DNA from: Cryptomeria japonica
Lineage: Eukaryota > Streptophyta > Pinopsida > Cupressales > Cupressaceae
DNA: 60,000 nt
NCBI RefSeq assembly: GCF_030272615.1
Contig: NC_081410.1
Coordinates: forward strand, 143,503,349 to 143,563,348
Direction of reading: 5' to 3'
Numbering within the stretch: position 1 is the stretch's first letter; each line of letters opens with the position of its first letter. The position numbers were made by a program, and so were the translations under genes. Of the stretch, positions 32,614-44,300 are shown one piece after another. The notes beneath the pieces are model-generated. The model was not told the origin of the DNA and did not search any database. It worked only from the letters and a program-made list of their open reading frames with translations.

Positions 32614-33689
32614 TTATCGTCCCTTAATCTTATTAGTATTGATTTTTAAATAAGACCTTATTTTAAAAATGTATCAAATATGCTATTACAACAATGATTT
32701 ATATCACCCTTGCAAAATTATAGACATGGCCCACATGAATTCAAATCTCATCGTAGACCCAAAAAGAGTTATTGCACCATTTTTTAAGAAACCACTAAAA
32801 ATCATTCTAGGCATTCACAAGAGAACGTAATTTTTTTTTTATAATAGCATTCTAATAATGTCATTAAATTATTACATAATGTTTATTTTTCAAATGTTAG
32901 AAATATCTTAAATCAGTTTTCATAGAAGTTATATAGTTACATTTAATGTATTTAATTTTGACATTAAATTTTTATAATATCCATTGTCAATTATAATTCC
33001 TCTCATATTGTAACCATATACATAAAAATTAAAACATGATCAACACATATTTTAAAATCTATAGATATAAAAATTATAATCCATATAATTTATAATAAAA
33101 ATAAAATGAACATATGTATTATTTTGTCAAAATAAAAAATAAATATCTATCTCATAAATTAAATAGTAGTTTTTATTTTTTAAATATAGAAGTATCATTT
33201 AAAAAAATATATATTATCTAGAATTTTTTTATTATTAAAATATAGTATATTGATATACAATATTAAATTCACCTTTTTAAAAATAAAAGTAAAATTACAT
33301 AGAAAATGAAATAATTCTTCAAATAAAATAAAATAATTTTTTTTTAATTGAAAATGAAAATTTATTTTTCTATATATAAAATAAATAAAATAATTTTGAA
33401 GTAAAGTGAAATATATAATTAGATACTTTTTCATAATATTTATTTTAATTTAATAATTATTAATACATACTTTCTATATAATCTAAAACAAATTTGATGT
33501 AAAATATTTTTTTCCTTAAGATAAATTAAAAAATGATCTTTTATCTTAAACTATCTTTATATCAAATTGAAAAATACTAATCAAGAGATTATTTTAGATA
33601 TATTTTCTATTTTTTGTTAAAAATAATATCAAACATTTTACATTCGTGTTATAAAAACTTCAATTATTTTGTCCTCGTGACAATTGTCA
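32614..33689. other. AT-rich flank next to C2b (unit A copy)
   Basis: Very AT-rich, with no coding frame; likely the original genomic flank downstream of the NLR gene. It is repeated at about 34476-35610. Confidence 0.6.
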
Positions 33690-33823
33690 TAGTTATGCTC
33701 ACTTTTCTTTACAATTTTGATGATGTCATCTTTCTAACAAATATCTGATTCTAAATTATCACAATCAGTTAAAAGTAGATATTCAAGAGATTTGAGATTG
33801 CTAAAAGTGAAAGGCAATTCTTT
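33690..33823 (-). pseudogene. Duplicated 3' end of an NLR LRR exon
   Basis: On the minus strand the frame reads KELPFTFSNLKSLEYLLLTD then CDNLESDIC and stops. It matches the last about 45 codons of the LRR fragment at 35616-36023. It is cut on its upstream side by the duplication breakpoint at 33823 and has no promoter or remaining gene body. Confidence 0.8.
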
Positions 33824-33826
33824 GAA

Positions 33827-35714
33827 AATCTTAATTTTTTTTTGTATTCAACTGTGGTTTTAGGACTACAAGTAAAATGCAGTTGTAAAATCATTGTTGA
33901 GTACAAACTCAGACTTTGCAATTGTTAAGAGGATTGGTTTGAGGCGTTGATTTGAACTCCACCATTGTAATCAATTGATGATTGAGTTAGAATAAAGTAG
34001 GTAGGTTCGAGTGGATTTTTATACCCCATGAGGGTTTTTCCACTCAGGAAATCTTGGTGTTGTGTGTTGTCTTTTGTCTCTCTTTGATTATATTTTGTGT
34101 GCATTCAACTTGTCAAGCTCTGATACTTAAATTGTTCATGATGTTGTTCATTCAGTTCAAATTCTGATGCAAAACTATCTTGTTTTAGTTATTATTTTCA
34201 GCAATTAGTTTTTGTAAAAGTTGTATTGCAGAGCATAAAAAGATTGTTTAAGTAAATTCAGTTGGACAATCTTATATATGATTTTGAAATGAATTAATTT
34301 GTTGTGCAAAGGTTCGGTTGCATTCATGTGTTCGAACTTGTTCAAATCTTTCATTGTGTTAAAAAGCCCCAAAGTTGAAATAAGTTTTAATCCTTGATCT
34401 TGGTATGTAAATTTATAGCACTCTGATTCACCCCCACCCCCACCCGCCCCCCTCAGAGTGAATCCACTTCCTACATTATAATCCCTTAATCTTATTAGTA
34501 TTGATTTTTAAATAAGACCCGATTTTAAAAATGTATCAAATATGCTATTACAACAATGATTTATATCACCCTTGCAAAATTAAAGACTGGGCCCACATGA
34601 ATTCAAATCTCATCATAGACCCAAAATGAGTTATTGCACCATTTTTTAAGAAACCACTAAGAATCATTCTAGGCATTCACAAGAGAACGTAAAAACAAAA
34701 ATATATCAGCATTCTAATAATGTCATCAAATTATTACATTATCTTAAATTTATTGCATAATGTTTATTTTTTAATGTTAGAAATATCTTAAATCAATTTT
34801 CATAGAAGTTATATACTTACATTTAATGTATTTTATTTTGACATTAAATTTTTATAATATCCATAGTCAATTATAATTCCTCTCATATTTTAACCATATA
34901 CATAAAAATTATAACATGGTCAACAAATATTTTAAAATCTATAGCTATAAAAAATATAATCCGTATAATTTAAAATACAAATAAAATGAACATATGTATT
35001 ATTTTGTCAAAATAAAAAATAAATATCTATCTCATAAATTAAATAGTAGTATTTATTTTTTAAATATATAAGTATCATTTTAAAAAAAATATATTATCTA
35101 GAAATTTTATATATTAAAATATAGTATATTGATATACAATATTAAATTTGCCTTTTTAAAAATAAAGTAAGATAACATAGAAAATGAAATAATTCTTCAA
35201 ATAAAAATAAATTAAATTTTTTAAATTGAAAATGAAAATTAATTTTTCTATATATAAAATAAATAAAATAGTTTTAAACTAAAGTTAAATATATAATTAG
35301 ATACTTTTTCATAATATTTATTTTAATTTAATAATTATTAATACATACTTTTTATATAATCTAAATTAAATTTGATGTAAAATATTTTTTTCTTTAAGAT
35401 AAATTAAAAAATGATCTTTTATGTTAATCTATCTTTATATCAAATTGAAAAATACTAACCAAAAGATTATTTTAGATATATTTTCTAATTTTTGTTAAAA
35501 ATATTGCTTAAAAATAATATCAAACATTTTACATTCATATTATAATAACTTCAATTTTTTGTTCTCATAACAATTGTCACAGTCATGCTCACTTTTCTTT
35601 ACAATTTTGATGATGTCATCTTTTTTGACAAATATCTGATTCTAAATTATCACAATCAGTTAAACTTAGATATTCAAGAGATTTGAGATTGCTAAAAGTG
35701 AAAGGCAATTCTTT
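33827..35714 (+). repeat. Segmental tandem duplication, unit B
   Basis: Second copy of unit A, starting at AATCTTAATTTTTTTTTGTA and ending at GGCAATTCTTT. It contains an LTR tail (33827-34475), AT-rich flank and the NLR 3' end, but here the NLR exon continues to 36023. It is about 35 bp longer than unit A, with an extra piece around 34730-34765. Confidence 0.88.
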
Positions 35715-36023
35715 CAAACTTCTACACCCCATTAACTGCAATCTTCTTAGAGTTGTAAGCTGGCCAAATGATTCTGGCAGATACTCCAATTCATCACAGC
35801 CCTCAATTTGGAGTGTAGCCAACTGCGGTAACCTACACACTTGCTCTGGAAACTCAGAGAAAAACCCGCAATTTGTCAACCTCAAATGCTTCAACTTATT
35901 TAGACCCTGAAGAAATTTGTTAAATGCATTTATGCTCTTATTATGTTTTTCATTGAAGGACTCTCGTTCTTTATTACAGGAATCAAGGGTTATGGCGGCT
36001 GAGGAAGATGTCGAAATGAGCAT
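35616..36023 (-). pseudogene. NLR (NBS-LRR) C-terminal leucine-rich repeat fragment
   Basis: A 135-codon minus-strand frame encodes plant-type leucine-rich repeats: LNKLKHLRLTNCGFFSEFPE, LPQLATLQIEGCDELEYLPE, LTTLRRLQLMGCRSLKELPF and LKSLEYLSLTDCDNLES, about four repeats of 23-24 residues with the LxLxxC pattern. This pattern is typical of the LRR region of TIR- or CC-NBS-LRR immune receptors, which sense pathogen effectors inside the cell. The C-terminal stop at 35616 looks natural. No NB-ARC domain (GKTT, GLPL, MHD) is visible upstream, so only the tail exon survives here. It may be the last exon of a gene whose rest was lost. Confidence 0.78.
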
Positions 36024-36360
36024 AATTCACAGGTTTCATGGATGGAGCTTTGCTTGAAGAGGTGTAGAACAAGGCGGGGAAAACATTCTATTTTTTGAAC
36101 TCGATAGAGGGACTTTCAATGTCTCTATTCTAGCCATTGAAGAGGGAATTTTTAAAGTCAAGGCCACTGTCAGTGACCTGAGAAAAGAAGATGTGTGGGT
36201 ATGAGTGCATCGCCCGCCCTCCCGCCCCCCTCCCTCCACAAAAAAAAAAAAAGGAAAAAAAAGAAAAAAACCAAAGTGGATAGAGTTGTGTTTAAGAAGA
36301 GAATCAACCCACTAAGGATAGTGTCTTTGGTTGTGCAGGAAGAAGAGAGATTGACCAGTG
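36024..36360. other. Spacer with C-rich and A-rich runs
   Basis: It contains a CCCGCCCTCCCGCCCCCCTC run near 36212, then a long A-rich purine run (36240-36272). No gene is supported; a 67-codon minus frame here is of low complexity. Confidence 0.5.
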
Positions 36361-36362
36361 AT

Positions 36363-36557
36363 GAGCCAATAAGGCTTGGCGAAGAAATGGTTGCAAAGGA
36401 TAGAATTAGGATAGAATTAGGATAGGCAAAGTAGAGAGATTAAAGAGGGGCCACAAGGTGTTTCACTGAGCCAATAAGGCTTGGCGAAGAAATGGTTGCA
36501 AAGGATAGAACTAGGATAGGCAAAGTAGAGAGATTAAAGAGGGGCAACAAGGTGTTG
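36363..36557 (+). repeat. Tandem duplication, unit 105 bp
   Basis: GAGCCAATAAGGCTTGGCGA begins at 36363 and again at 36468; both copies run through GAGAGATTAAAGAGGGGC and ACAAGGTGTT. An inner GGATAGAATTA repeat occurs only in the first. Confidence 0.9.
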
Positions 36558-36820
36558 AATCAAGGAGAGGCCATGTGAAGGCAAAAGGTGTGAATTATGT
36601 AAATGGAAAGAAAACCTCTGAGTGCGAGGAAAGAAAGAGACATCGGACTATATGCAGAAAAAGAACAAAGAGTGTCAGTATCACACTTCCACTGTGATTT
36701 TATTTTTCTTTTTCTTTCTGATTTGGTAATGAGATTTTTGTTGTCAAGAGGTGGTTATCTTCATGTGATTGGGGATGTTAATTCTTAGATGTCATGGTAG
36801 GCTTTTGATTCTAGATTAGA
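36558..36820. other. Unannotated spacer
   Basis: Only short open frames and no recognisable motif. Confidence 0.35.
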
Positions 36821-38856
36821 GTGTTGGCATCATACATATTGTCTTGGCAGGTTTATGCTCTTTGGAGCATGTGGTATTCCTTTGTGGAGATGTTAGATCA
36901 TGTTGTCATGTTGTGTTCCCAAGGTATGCAGATGTGCAATGGGAGTTTTGACATTGATCTTGTTGGTGCTCTTGGTATTGAGTACAATAGTAATTTGCTT
37001 GGAGAGCTTCATGATGGTGCATCATTGAAGCTTAACAATGGATTTATCTTGGAGGTGCTCTTGAATACTAAGACACGTGGGTGAGGCTGGAGTCTATTTG
37101 GGATTATAGAACATTTGTTGAGATGGTTTCTCTTTGATTGTTTTAGCTAGAAGACCGAGGAGCCTACACTTGGTGATGGGCACGATTTCATTATGGACCT
37201 AGAGGAGATTGCTCTTGGAGAGAGTCATTATGACTTGGTGTATCTTGGAGGAGCATTCTCAATCCCTAATCTTGGTCTACTCAACAGATTTATCTCCTTA
37301 TGCATTTGAGTTTAGGAGATGTTTGAGATGGTTCCTAGTTTTGGAATGATATTGAGTTTGATCTTTCTTGTTTATAGGGAAGAACAAGTTGGATCTACTA
37401 TCTAAATCTATCCCAAATAAAAAGAAATAATTTTACAATATTTGCATGGACGAATCCACTAGAGACAACAATGCCCACTACATAATTTGTAGGCACCAAC
37501 CTACTAGAGAAACCAATCTCCACAATCAAGCATCAACTCAACAAGAGACACCAATCTCTTTTTTTAGGAGGCATCAACCTCTTTTGCAAAATTCACCTTT
37601 ACAATATTACTCCTTCAATGAATGATGAACAATTTTCTTCACTTTCATGCTTCAAAAAATCTACTTTGCACTAACTTGTCTTTGCTCTATACTCAAATAA
37701 TAAAATAATTTCTCCCGCATCATACTTACATACATGCTTCACCTTTTATACCCCTTTTGATGTTAAAATCAATTACATAAAACACATAGGTCAACTCTAT
37801 AAAATTAAACTATAATAATAAAATTTCATGAATTGCCCTCCTATTGAAGCCAATATAACAAGCAATCTCCCAAACATTTACATCAACAACCAATATCAGT
37901 CTTGCTTAAATAAAACAACCTTTCACATAACAAAAAATTACATCAAGGACAACATTTCCAACACCCCTTGATTACCCCTAAGCAATTTTTTAATGTTTTT
38001 CAAGCATCTACTCTTGAACTGTAGAATTCACTTTGTAGATTTTATCTACACAACTATATTATAGGTTTGTTTGTGGAGTCTTATATTTTAGATTAGGGAG
38101 ACACCATTGGTCACATTAATCTTCTCTTTGATGAAGATGATCCTTCTTCACTTGTTGTGAGGGATCACTCTAACCCTCTTGTTCATTCTCTACATGATCA
38201 TTCTATTAAGTTTGATATGATTGAGAATACTTAAGTAGAACATTGTGAGGTCTCTTTGTCCTTAGAGGAGGTCTACATGTGTCTTTGGATGATAATCCAC
38301 ATCAATTTCTAGGAGATCTTGGATTGTCATCCTCAATAGTGTGGCTGAGAATGCCTAATTGGAGTTGACATCTTTTAGCATCAACATGGACACACTTGAA
38401 CATCCTTCAAAGACATCACATTTCATCCATCTTTCCTCATCCTCCTGTATGGAATGGGAATATGTCTTGCATCCTATCTTGGTTTTTTTTCTTTCTAAGG
38501 GTAGGAATATTTTTCAGTACCATTGGATCATCCTCAACATTTAGTGTCAAGCATCTACCCTCATTGCGAGAGACTATACAATGGGGTTGATGTATGACCT
38601 CTTTTCTTATTCTCTATTATTGGGGGACACTTTGCTCACATAAGGTTTTGTCCATCTCATTCTTCATTGACAACATTTTATTTTCATCTCACTTTAGGGA
38701 GGAGTTTTGTCCCATTGGGTATTCTACATTTTTCCATTTATGTTAGATTGCATTATTTGTACATGGGTGCCTAACATGGCCTAGTAGCCAAGACCCATTT
38801 AGCATCTTGCACTATTTATATTGTGTATATTCTCCCTTAGTTGTGCTTACAGGGGG
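36821..38856 (+). pseudogene. Eroded retroelement internal sequence
   Basis: Scattered plus-strand coding-like stretches remain. 36821-37084 includes LVGALGIEYNSNLLGELHDG. Near 37150-37310 is a readable EEPTLGDGHDFIMDLEEIAL stretch, and near 38090-38230 an acidic segment. The end of the region has a purine tract (ACAGGGGG) next to an LTR-like start at 38857, which is why I read it as the 3' part of an old LTR element. No RT or integrase motif is recognisable, so the superfamily is unknown. Confidence 0.35.
37390..37972 (-). repeat. Possible LTR fragment, minus strand
   Basis: Read on the minus strand, a purine tract (AATCAAGGGG) is followed by TGTTGGAAATGTTGTCC, a start typical of plant LTRs. 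Repeated ACCAATCTC and CATCAACCTC words fill the body. The other end cannot be defined and no partner LTR is in the window. Confidence 0.35.
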
Positions 38857-39275
38857 TGTTGGTGTGAAAGGGGTATATTATACCTAGTGTTGCACCTAGA
38901 AAGTTCGACACCTAGAACCTAATCACACATGTTACTTGAGTATACTTAGGAAACACATAGAAAACTTCCCACTTTTGCTAGATACTAGTCACTTTTCCAC
39001 CTTAAGTGGATGATAACTTATCACTTGATGCTTCAAGTCATAATATGTCATAATTTTATGCCATCTTAAGTTCACCATAGCCTAAATAACCAAGGGGCCC
39101 CCTTTGTAACATAATTCCATAGCAATTTATCATTTGCGTCCTTGATAGAATAACATTATCTTTCATTGTTGATCTCTCGTGTGCTTTCTTAGAGTGCCTA
39201 GATCTTGGGTAGATATAATAATCATTCAATATTGCATGGTGTAGTGTATTCTATACCAACTCTAACAACTATTAC
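38857..39275 (+). repeat. LTR-like remnant related to the solo LTR at 56751
   Basis: It starts TGTTGGTGTGAAAGG after a G-run. Like the solo LTR it has TTACTTGAGTATACTTAGG (compare TTAAGTTTACTTAGG), a TTTCCACCTT word and a GTGGATGATAA-like word in the same order. Divergence is high and the right end is a guess. Confidence 0.4.
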
Positions 39276-40759
39276 TACCATTAGATCCATAGTTCTTTCT
39301 ACTTCAAATTTTTACTATTTGTCTTCTTTTTTTCAAATTTGTCAATGAAAGCTTTTCCTTTAATAGACTTTGGAGTGTTAACCTTCCTACTCACCTCTTT
39401 TTTAATGATATGTTGTATTAATGTCTTTATAAAATTAATAAAAAAAAAAAGTAATTTATAAAATAATAAGTTAAAGTTTTCAAATGATACTTATTTTGTC
39501 ATTAAGTCAAAGTAGGTGGTTCAAAATGTAGTTATAATTTGAGGTCATTAATTGACAAATAGTTGTTTTAAATATGGATAATACAACTTGTAGATGTTAT
39601 GCCAATTTTTACCATTTCTATAAGAATACAACATCCCTCATTACAAACTTAGGATAGTGATATAAATCTATTTGTGTGATAAGAATTCCAAGAAGGAATG
39701 GTTTTTACTTATATTCTTTATTTTAGTTCATAATAGTTGAGCATGGTATTAAATAAAGAGTACAATGAGAAAAAGTATTAATGTTTTTTGAGTTTCATAC
39801 AAAAGAATAGAGCTCCATACTAGATGGGTTTTTGTTGAACTTGTGAAAATCTATTAATATCATCCTTTCTAATGGTTGAACATAATATTTCGCGACCTAC
39901 ACATGTAAAAGTTTGTGAAATAATAGTGTTGGTAGATAAGACATTAGATTATTGACAATGACCATGAAAGACTTGTGTTATTATAAGTCCTAATAAAATT
40001 AGAGAAATCTAAAAGATAATTGAAATCCAAAAAAAATTGTGAAACTATAAAAAATAAATAATAGTTTGAACATAAATGAATCAAAGAGGATAAATCTCCT
40101 TGAAGGAGTGTACATCAAAATCATTAAGTGATTTTTTTAAATGTGCATAGTTGAAGAGGAAAAATGTATATAAAATGTAGAAAAAAAATGTATAGTTTCA
40201 CTAGCACCATTGCATATGTCACAAGTAATTCTTATTCAATTACGTATAACGTATCAAAGAATGCATATTATATTAAAAAAATGCCTGTCACTTTGGTGTA
40301 GGAGCATATGGTGCAGGAGCATGCGGGCTTATAGGCGATCGGCACCAGCCAAAAATATCATTGGTTTTCTTTCCAAAGTTTTAGTTTGTTTTGGTTTTTG
40401 TTTGGCAATTGTGTCTACTCTATGTTTGCCTAGGGAGAGAGAGTTGAGAGAGGCCCTGAATGTAAAAAATTGTTATGGTTTCGGTCTTGTGTCATTATCA
40501 TCTGAATTTGTTACTCTATATTTATTGGTTTTGTGTTTGAGTTTGTAAGTTGCAGCAGATGGATGTTTTCCTGTCTTGCATCAGCATACCTAGGGAGGAT
40601 TAAATAATTATATAGGTCATAACTCCAAAAGGCGTTAACTACTTTATCCACCCCTAAATGATATAAAGGGCCCTACCTATATAGGCTTCTTTACTTACAA
40701 GTCTCATGGAACATAAATTGAAATGAGTTATATAATGAATACAAATACATAGATTCAAT
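39276..40759. other. Unannotated AT-rich sequence
   Basis: No supported gene or structured repeat. A plus frame at 40210-40548 has no recognisable domain and unremarkable composition, so I do not call it. Confidence 0.4.
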
Positions 40760-41190
40760 TATTGGAATGTGAAATCCAAATTGGATTTCCATCTTGTAGT
40801 GGTTTGAGTCATCTTGGATTCCCTTCTTGTAGTGGTTGAGACATCATGGCCTTCTTAGCTAGTAAGTTTCCGAGACTTACTATAAATAAAAAGTCTTGTT
40901 AGGAAACATAATATAAATAGTAATTTCAACATGTGTTTTACATGTAGTTGTGCGAGTCATATTTACTATATTTAGTAAGTTGTCTTCAAGTAGGACTCTG
41001 CAACTTGGTTGTTTTAGGCTACTCGAAGTCATGTTTTGATGTACAATGTTTGAAGATTGTAGTAACTCTATAATTCTTGAGAATCAATACGAAAGATAAT
41101 TTTCCTATGGTTTTTTACTGGTATATTTTTACTAGATTTTTCCACATATATTTATGTGTTATGCACTATTGTTCTTCTCTACAATTTTTT
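40760..41190 (+). repeat. C3 5' LTR (right end uncertain)
   Basis: TTGGAATGTGAAATCCAAAT starts it and matches the start of the 3' LTR at 45171. A short tandem motif (CATCTTGTAGTGGTTTGAGT) is present in two copies here and three in the 3' LTR. TATAAATA at 40881-40888 is a likely core promoter. The right end cannot be aligned because the 3' LTR is truncated. Confidence 0.7.
40881..40888 (+). promoter_or_regulatory. TATA box in C3 LTR
   Basis: TATAAATA about 120 bp inside the LTR, at a typical position for the transcription start of a short copia LTR. Inference from sequence only. Confidence 0.45.
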
Positions 41191-41261
41191 GCACTTGTTA
41201 TTTTTCTCACCACTAAGCATAGGTCATTTGTGTAGAATTTGTTTATTTTGAGAAGTGAGCA

Positions 41262-42100
41262 ATGGATGGAAATAGTGTTACTATATTTGAGGTGCATAAG
41301 TTTGATGGTTCAAATTTTGCTCTATGGAAGCTTAAGATTCAAGCTTTGCTAGTGAATGATGGATGTGATAGAGCTCTTAAAGTAGTATCAAAACCTAAAA
41401 ATATGAGCATGTCAGATTGGAATGCCATGGATACCATGGATAGAGCAAAAATCCAATTATCTCTAGCAGATTTAGTTTTGTTCAATGCAACAAAGAAGAA
41501 ATCTTCTCATGACTTGTGGAATAAGCTTGCAAAGTTGTATGAGACGAAGTCATTGGCGAACAAAATTCTACAATGAAGGCAGTTGTATAATTTGAGGATG
41601 TATGCAATTTATCTGTCACAAATCATCTCAACGATTTCAACACACTGACTAGCAAGTTGGCTTTAGTGGGTGTGAAAATTGATGAAGAAGGTAAGGCAAC
41701 AATATTACTATGCTCCTTGCCAGATAGTTAAGATCAGTTGGTTATGGCTCTTAGTACTTCTACATTGAGTGGGAAGCTAGTCTTTGAAGATGTGGTGGTT
41801 TCTTTAATCACTGAAGATTCAAGGCAAAAGACATCTCAACGATCTTCTTCCAATGAAGCCCTTGTTGCAAGAGGCAGAACTCGGGAAATAGAAAATACTA
41901 ATCATGGACAAACTAGGTTCAAATCCAAGGGGTAGAAAAGGGTGAAATGCTAGAACTGTGGCAAGAATGAACATGCCAAGAAGGATTGCACGTTGCCAAA
42001 AACAACCAAGGAGAATCCTAGTACACATGCATCTGAGGCTAACACTATAGAAGTTCAAACACCATTGGAAGATGGAGAGGTATTAACTGCAAATTTGAGG
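41262..42100 (+). pseudogene. gag: C3 gag
   Basis: The gag starts at ATG 41262; its N-terminal part shows the copia gag signature FDGSNFALWKLKIQALL and DLWNKLAKLYETKSLANKI. It is broken by TGA 41574 and then shifts. The zinc knuckle near 41945-41990 reads C, stop, NCGKNEHAKKDC: the residue after the first Cys is now TAG. A basic/Ser-rich stretch lies just before it. UBN2 family, about 280 codons, typical length. Confidence 0.88.
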
Positions 42101-42530
42101 GGCTCTCTACTTCATGTTTGGATTCTTGATTCTGGTTCTTCCTTTCATATGATACCACACAAAGATTGATTTGATACTTATTGGTCTTGTGATGGAGGTA
42201 CGGTTTACATGGGAAATGACAACCCATCTGAGGTTGTTGGTTAAGGAGAGCTAAGAATCATGATGTTTGATGGAGTAATTAGAACTATTCAGCATGTTAT
42301 CTAGTTTAAATAAAATTTTACTTTTACTTAGAGTGTTTGATGAACAAGGTTATCGATTCAGTGGTGAAAATAGTTGTCGCAAGGTAACAAAGGGAGTTTT
42401 GGTTGTACTAGAGGGAGAAACAGTTGGCAATCTCTATAGGTTGGTTGGACAAACTGACATTGGAGAGGCTAATGTGGTATCTGATGCAAAGATGGACTCA
42501 CTATCAACCTAGCATCAAAGGCTAGGCCAA
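42100..42530 (+). pseudogene. pol: C3 protease
   Basis: The active site is readable as VWILDSGSSFHMI, with Asp-Ser-Gly kept, but stops follow at about 42168, 42242 and 42301. Only the family match supports this call; the protein cannot fold as written. Confidence 0.75.
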
Positions 42531-43393
42531 ATGAGTGAACAAGTTCTCAAGGTAGTGCTAGATAGAAATCTTCTTCCAAGTCCAAAATCTAAAGATTTGA
42601 GTTTTTGTGAACATAGTTTTTTTGGGAAACAAAGTAGATTGATTTTTTCTAGAAGTAATACCAAAAGAAAATATGTATTAGATTTAGTTCATTCAAATAC
42701 TTGGGAAGCTCCTGTAACATCTATTGGAGTTTCATCATATTTTATTTCATTTATAGATGATTATTCCCATAAGGTGTGGATTTATCTTCTCAAAAAGAAA
42801 TCTGAAATGTTTAATTGTTTTAAGAGGTTTAGGGATCTAATAAACAATTAGAAAGGTACTTGACAATAAAATGTCTAAGAACTGATAATGGAGTTGAGTT
42901 TTGTTCAGCAAAATTTAACCAGTTTTTTAGTGAGCATGGCATTGCAAGGCAATTGATAGTTGTGAGGACACCACAAAAAAATGGTGTTGTTGAACACATG
43001 AACAATACAATTATGGAGTGATCCATATGCATGTTGAGCACTATTGGTTTGGAGCAAAATTTTTGGGGTGAGGCTATAAATACAATTTGTTTCTCGATCA
43101 ATAGATCTCCCATTACTACTCTTGATAATAAAATTCTTGAAGAGATATGGAAAGCTAAACTAGTGGATTATTCATTTCTCTGTGTTTTTGGTTCTGATGC
43201 TTATGTAGATATTCCTAAGAAGAATAGAAATAATTTGGACAAGAAGTCCACAAAATGTATTTTTCTTGGCTATGTAGAAGGTACAAAGGGGTATAGATTG
43301 TGGGATACTACTGCCCACAAGATTATTGTGAACTTTGAGATGTTTATTTTAATGAAAAATCAATGCAAAGATATGAAGAACAACAAGGTATGA
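42531..43393 (+). pseudogene. pol: C3 integrase
   Basis: Pre-integrase and core pieces: FCEHSFFGKQSRLIFSRS, LDLVHSNTWEAPVTSIGVSS, YFISFIDDYSHKVWIYLLKK. A TAG at 42849 and a frame change break the centre. The GRTDNGVEF-like and TPQKNGVVE-like motifs are readable in other frames near 42880-43000. The C-terminal part resumes at 43031-43393 (FWGEAINTICFSINRSP, KCIFLGYVEGTKGYRLWD). Confidence 0.85.
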
Positions 43394-44300
43394 AAGTTAA
43401 TCCAATAGAGGTAGAAAAATGTGATGACAATCTAGATGTGTTTGATTAAAAGCAACCAGACGAAGAGAAACTAAGTGAAGATCAAACAGAAGATCAACCA
43501 GTTGAGCCACAAGATGAATTATCACTTATTTTAAGGAGATCTAGCAGAGTAATCAAACCACCTGTAAGGTATTCTCTTACTTGTAATTCTACTTATGCAT
43601 TACTTACTGATGTTGGTGAACCTGGTTCATATCAGGATGCTTGTGAAGTTGAATGTGCAAGCAAATGGAGAGTTGCTCTGGAAAAGGAGATGGAAGGTCT
43701 GCATAAGAACAAGACATGGGAGCTTGTGTCATTTCCTAAGAGGAGGAAATCTATTGGGAATTGAAGTTGAAGAGGGATATAAATGATAATTTGGAGAGAT
43801 ATAAAGCTTGGTTAGTGGCCAAGGGGTATGCACAAAAATTTGGTATTTGATTTTGATGAAATTTTTTCACTTGTTTTATGGTTGAGTACAGTTTGAGTTG
43901 TTTTAGCTTTTGTTTCTAGTCTTGATTTGGAGTTAGAATAGTTAGATGTTAAATTAGCCTTCCTGCATGGTGATCTTGTTTGTAGGCTAAAAAAAACATT
44001 ATATGGTTGAAATAGGCTCCAAGGTGTTGGTACAAGTGGTTTGATTCCTTCATGACGAGATTGGGTTTCAATAGATATGAGGTTGATCAGTATACCTATG
44101 TTCAAAGGTATGATGATGGAAGTTCTATTATTCTACTACTATATGTTGATGATATATTGGTAGCAAGTCCCAGAATGTATAAAATCATCCATTTGAAAAC
44201 TCAGCTTGCTAGGGAGTTTGAGGTGAAGAACTTAGGAAGTGCAAATCAAATTATTGGAATTAGGATACATAGAGATAGAAATAATAAGAAATTATAGTTG
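43394..44300 (+). pseudogene. pol: C3 reverse transcriptase
   Basis: It starts in an acidic linker (about 43440-43560), then RRSSRVIKPPVRYS-like sequence and CASKWRVALEKEMEGLHKNK near 43655. The middle is eroded with stops and small deletions. The best-kept part is 44052-44297, with the catalytic LLLYVDDILVASP (both Asp present) and LAREFEVKNLGSANQIIGIR. It ends at TAG 44298. Confidence 0.85.

Larger units (their letters stand above)
31971..33823 (+). repeat. Segmental tandem duplication, unit A
   Basis: This unit comprises the last about 640 bp of the C2b LTR, about 1.1 kb of AT-rich flank and the end of an NLR gene fragment (33690-33823). It is followed directly by unit B. Units match closely throughout with a few indels. 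Confidence 0.88.

Noticed and set aside
36036-36239. Upstream exon of the NLR fragment
   Set aside because: The 67-codon frame is low complexity at its start and has no NLR motif or matching splice phase that I could establish.
40210-40548. 112-codon open frame as a host gene
   Set aside because: No domain, no codon pattern and no neighbouring signals; consistent with chance.
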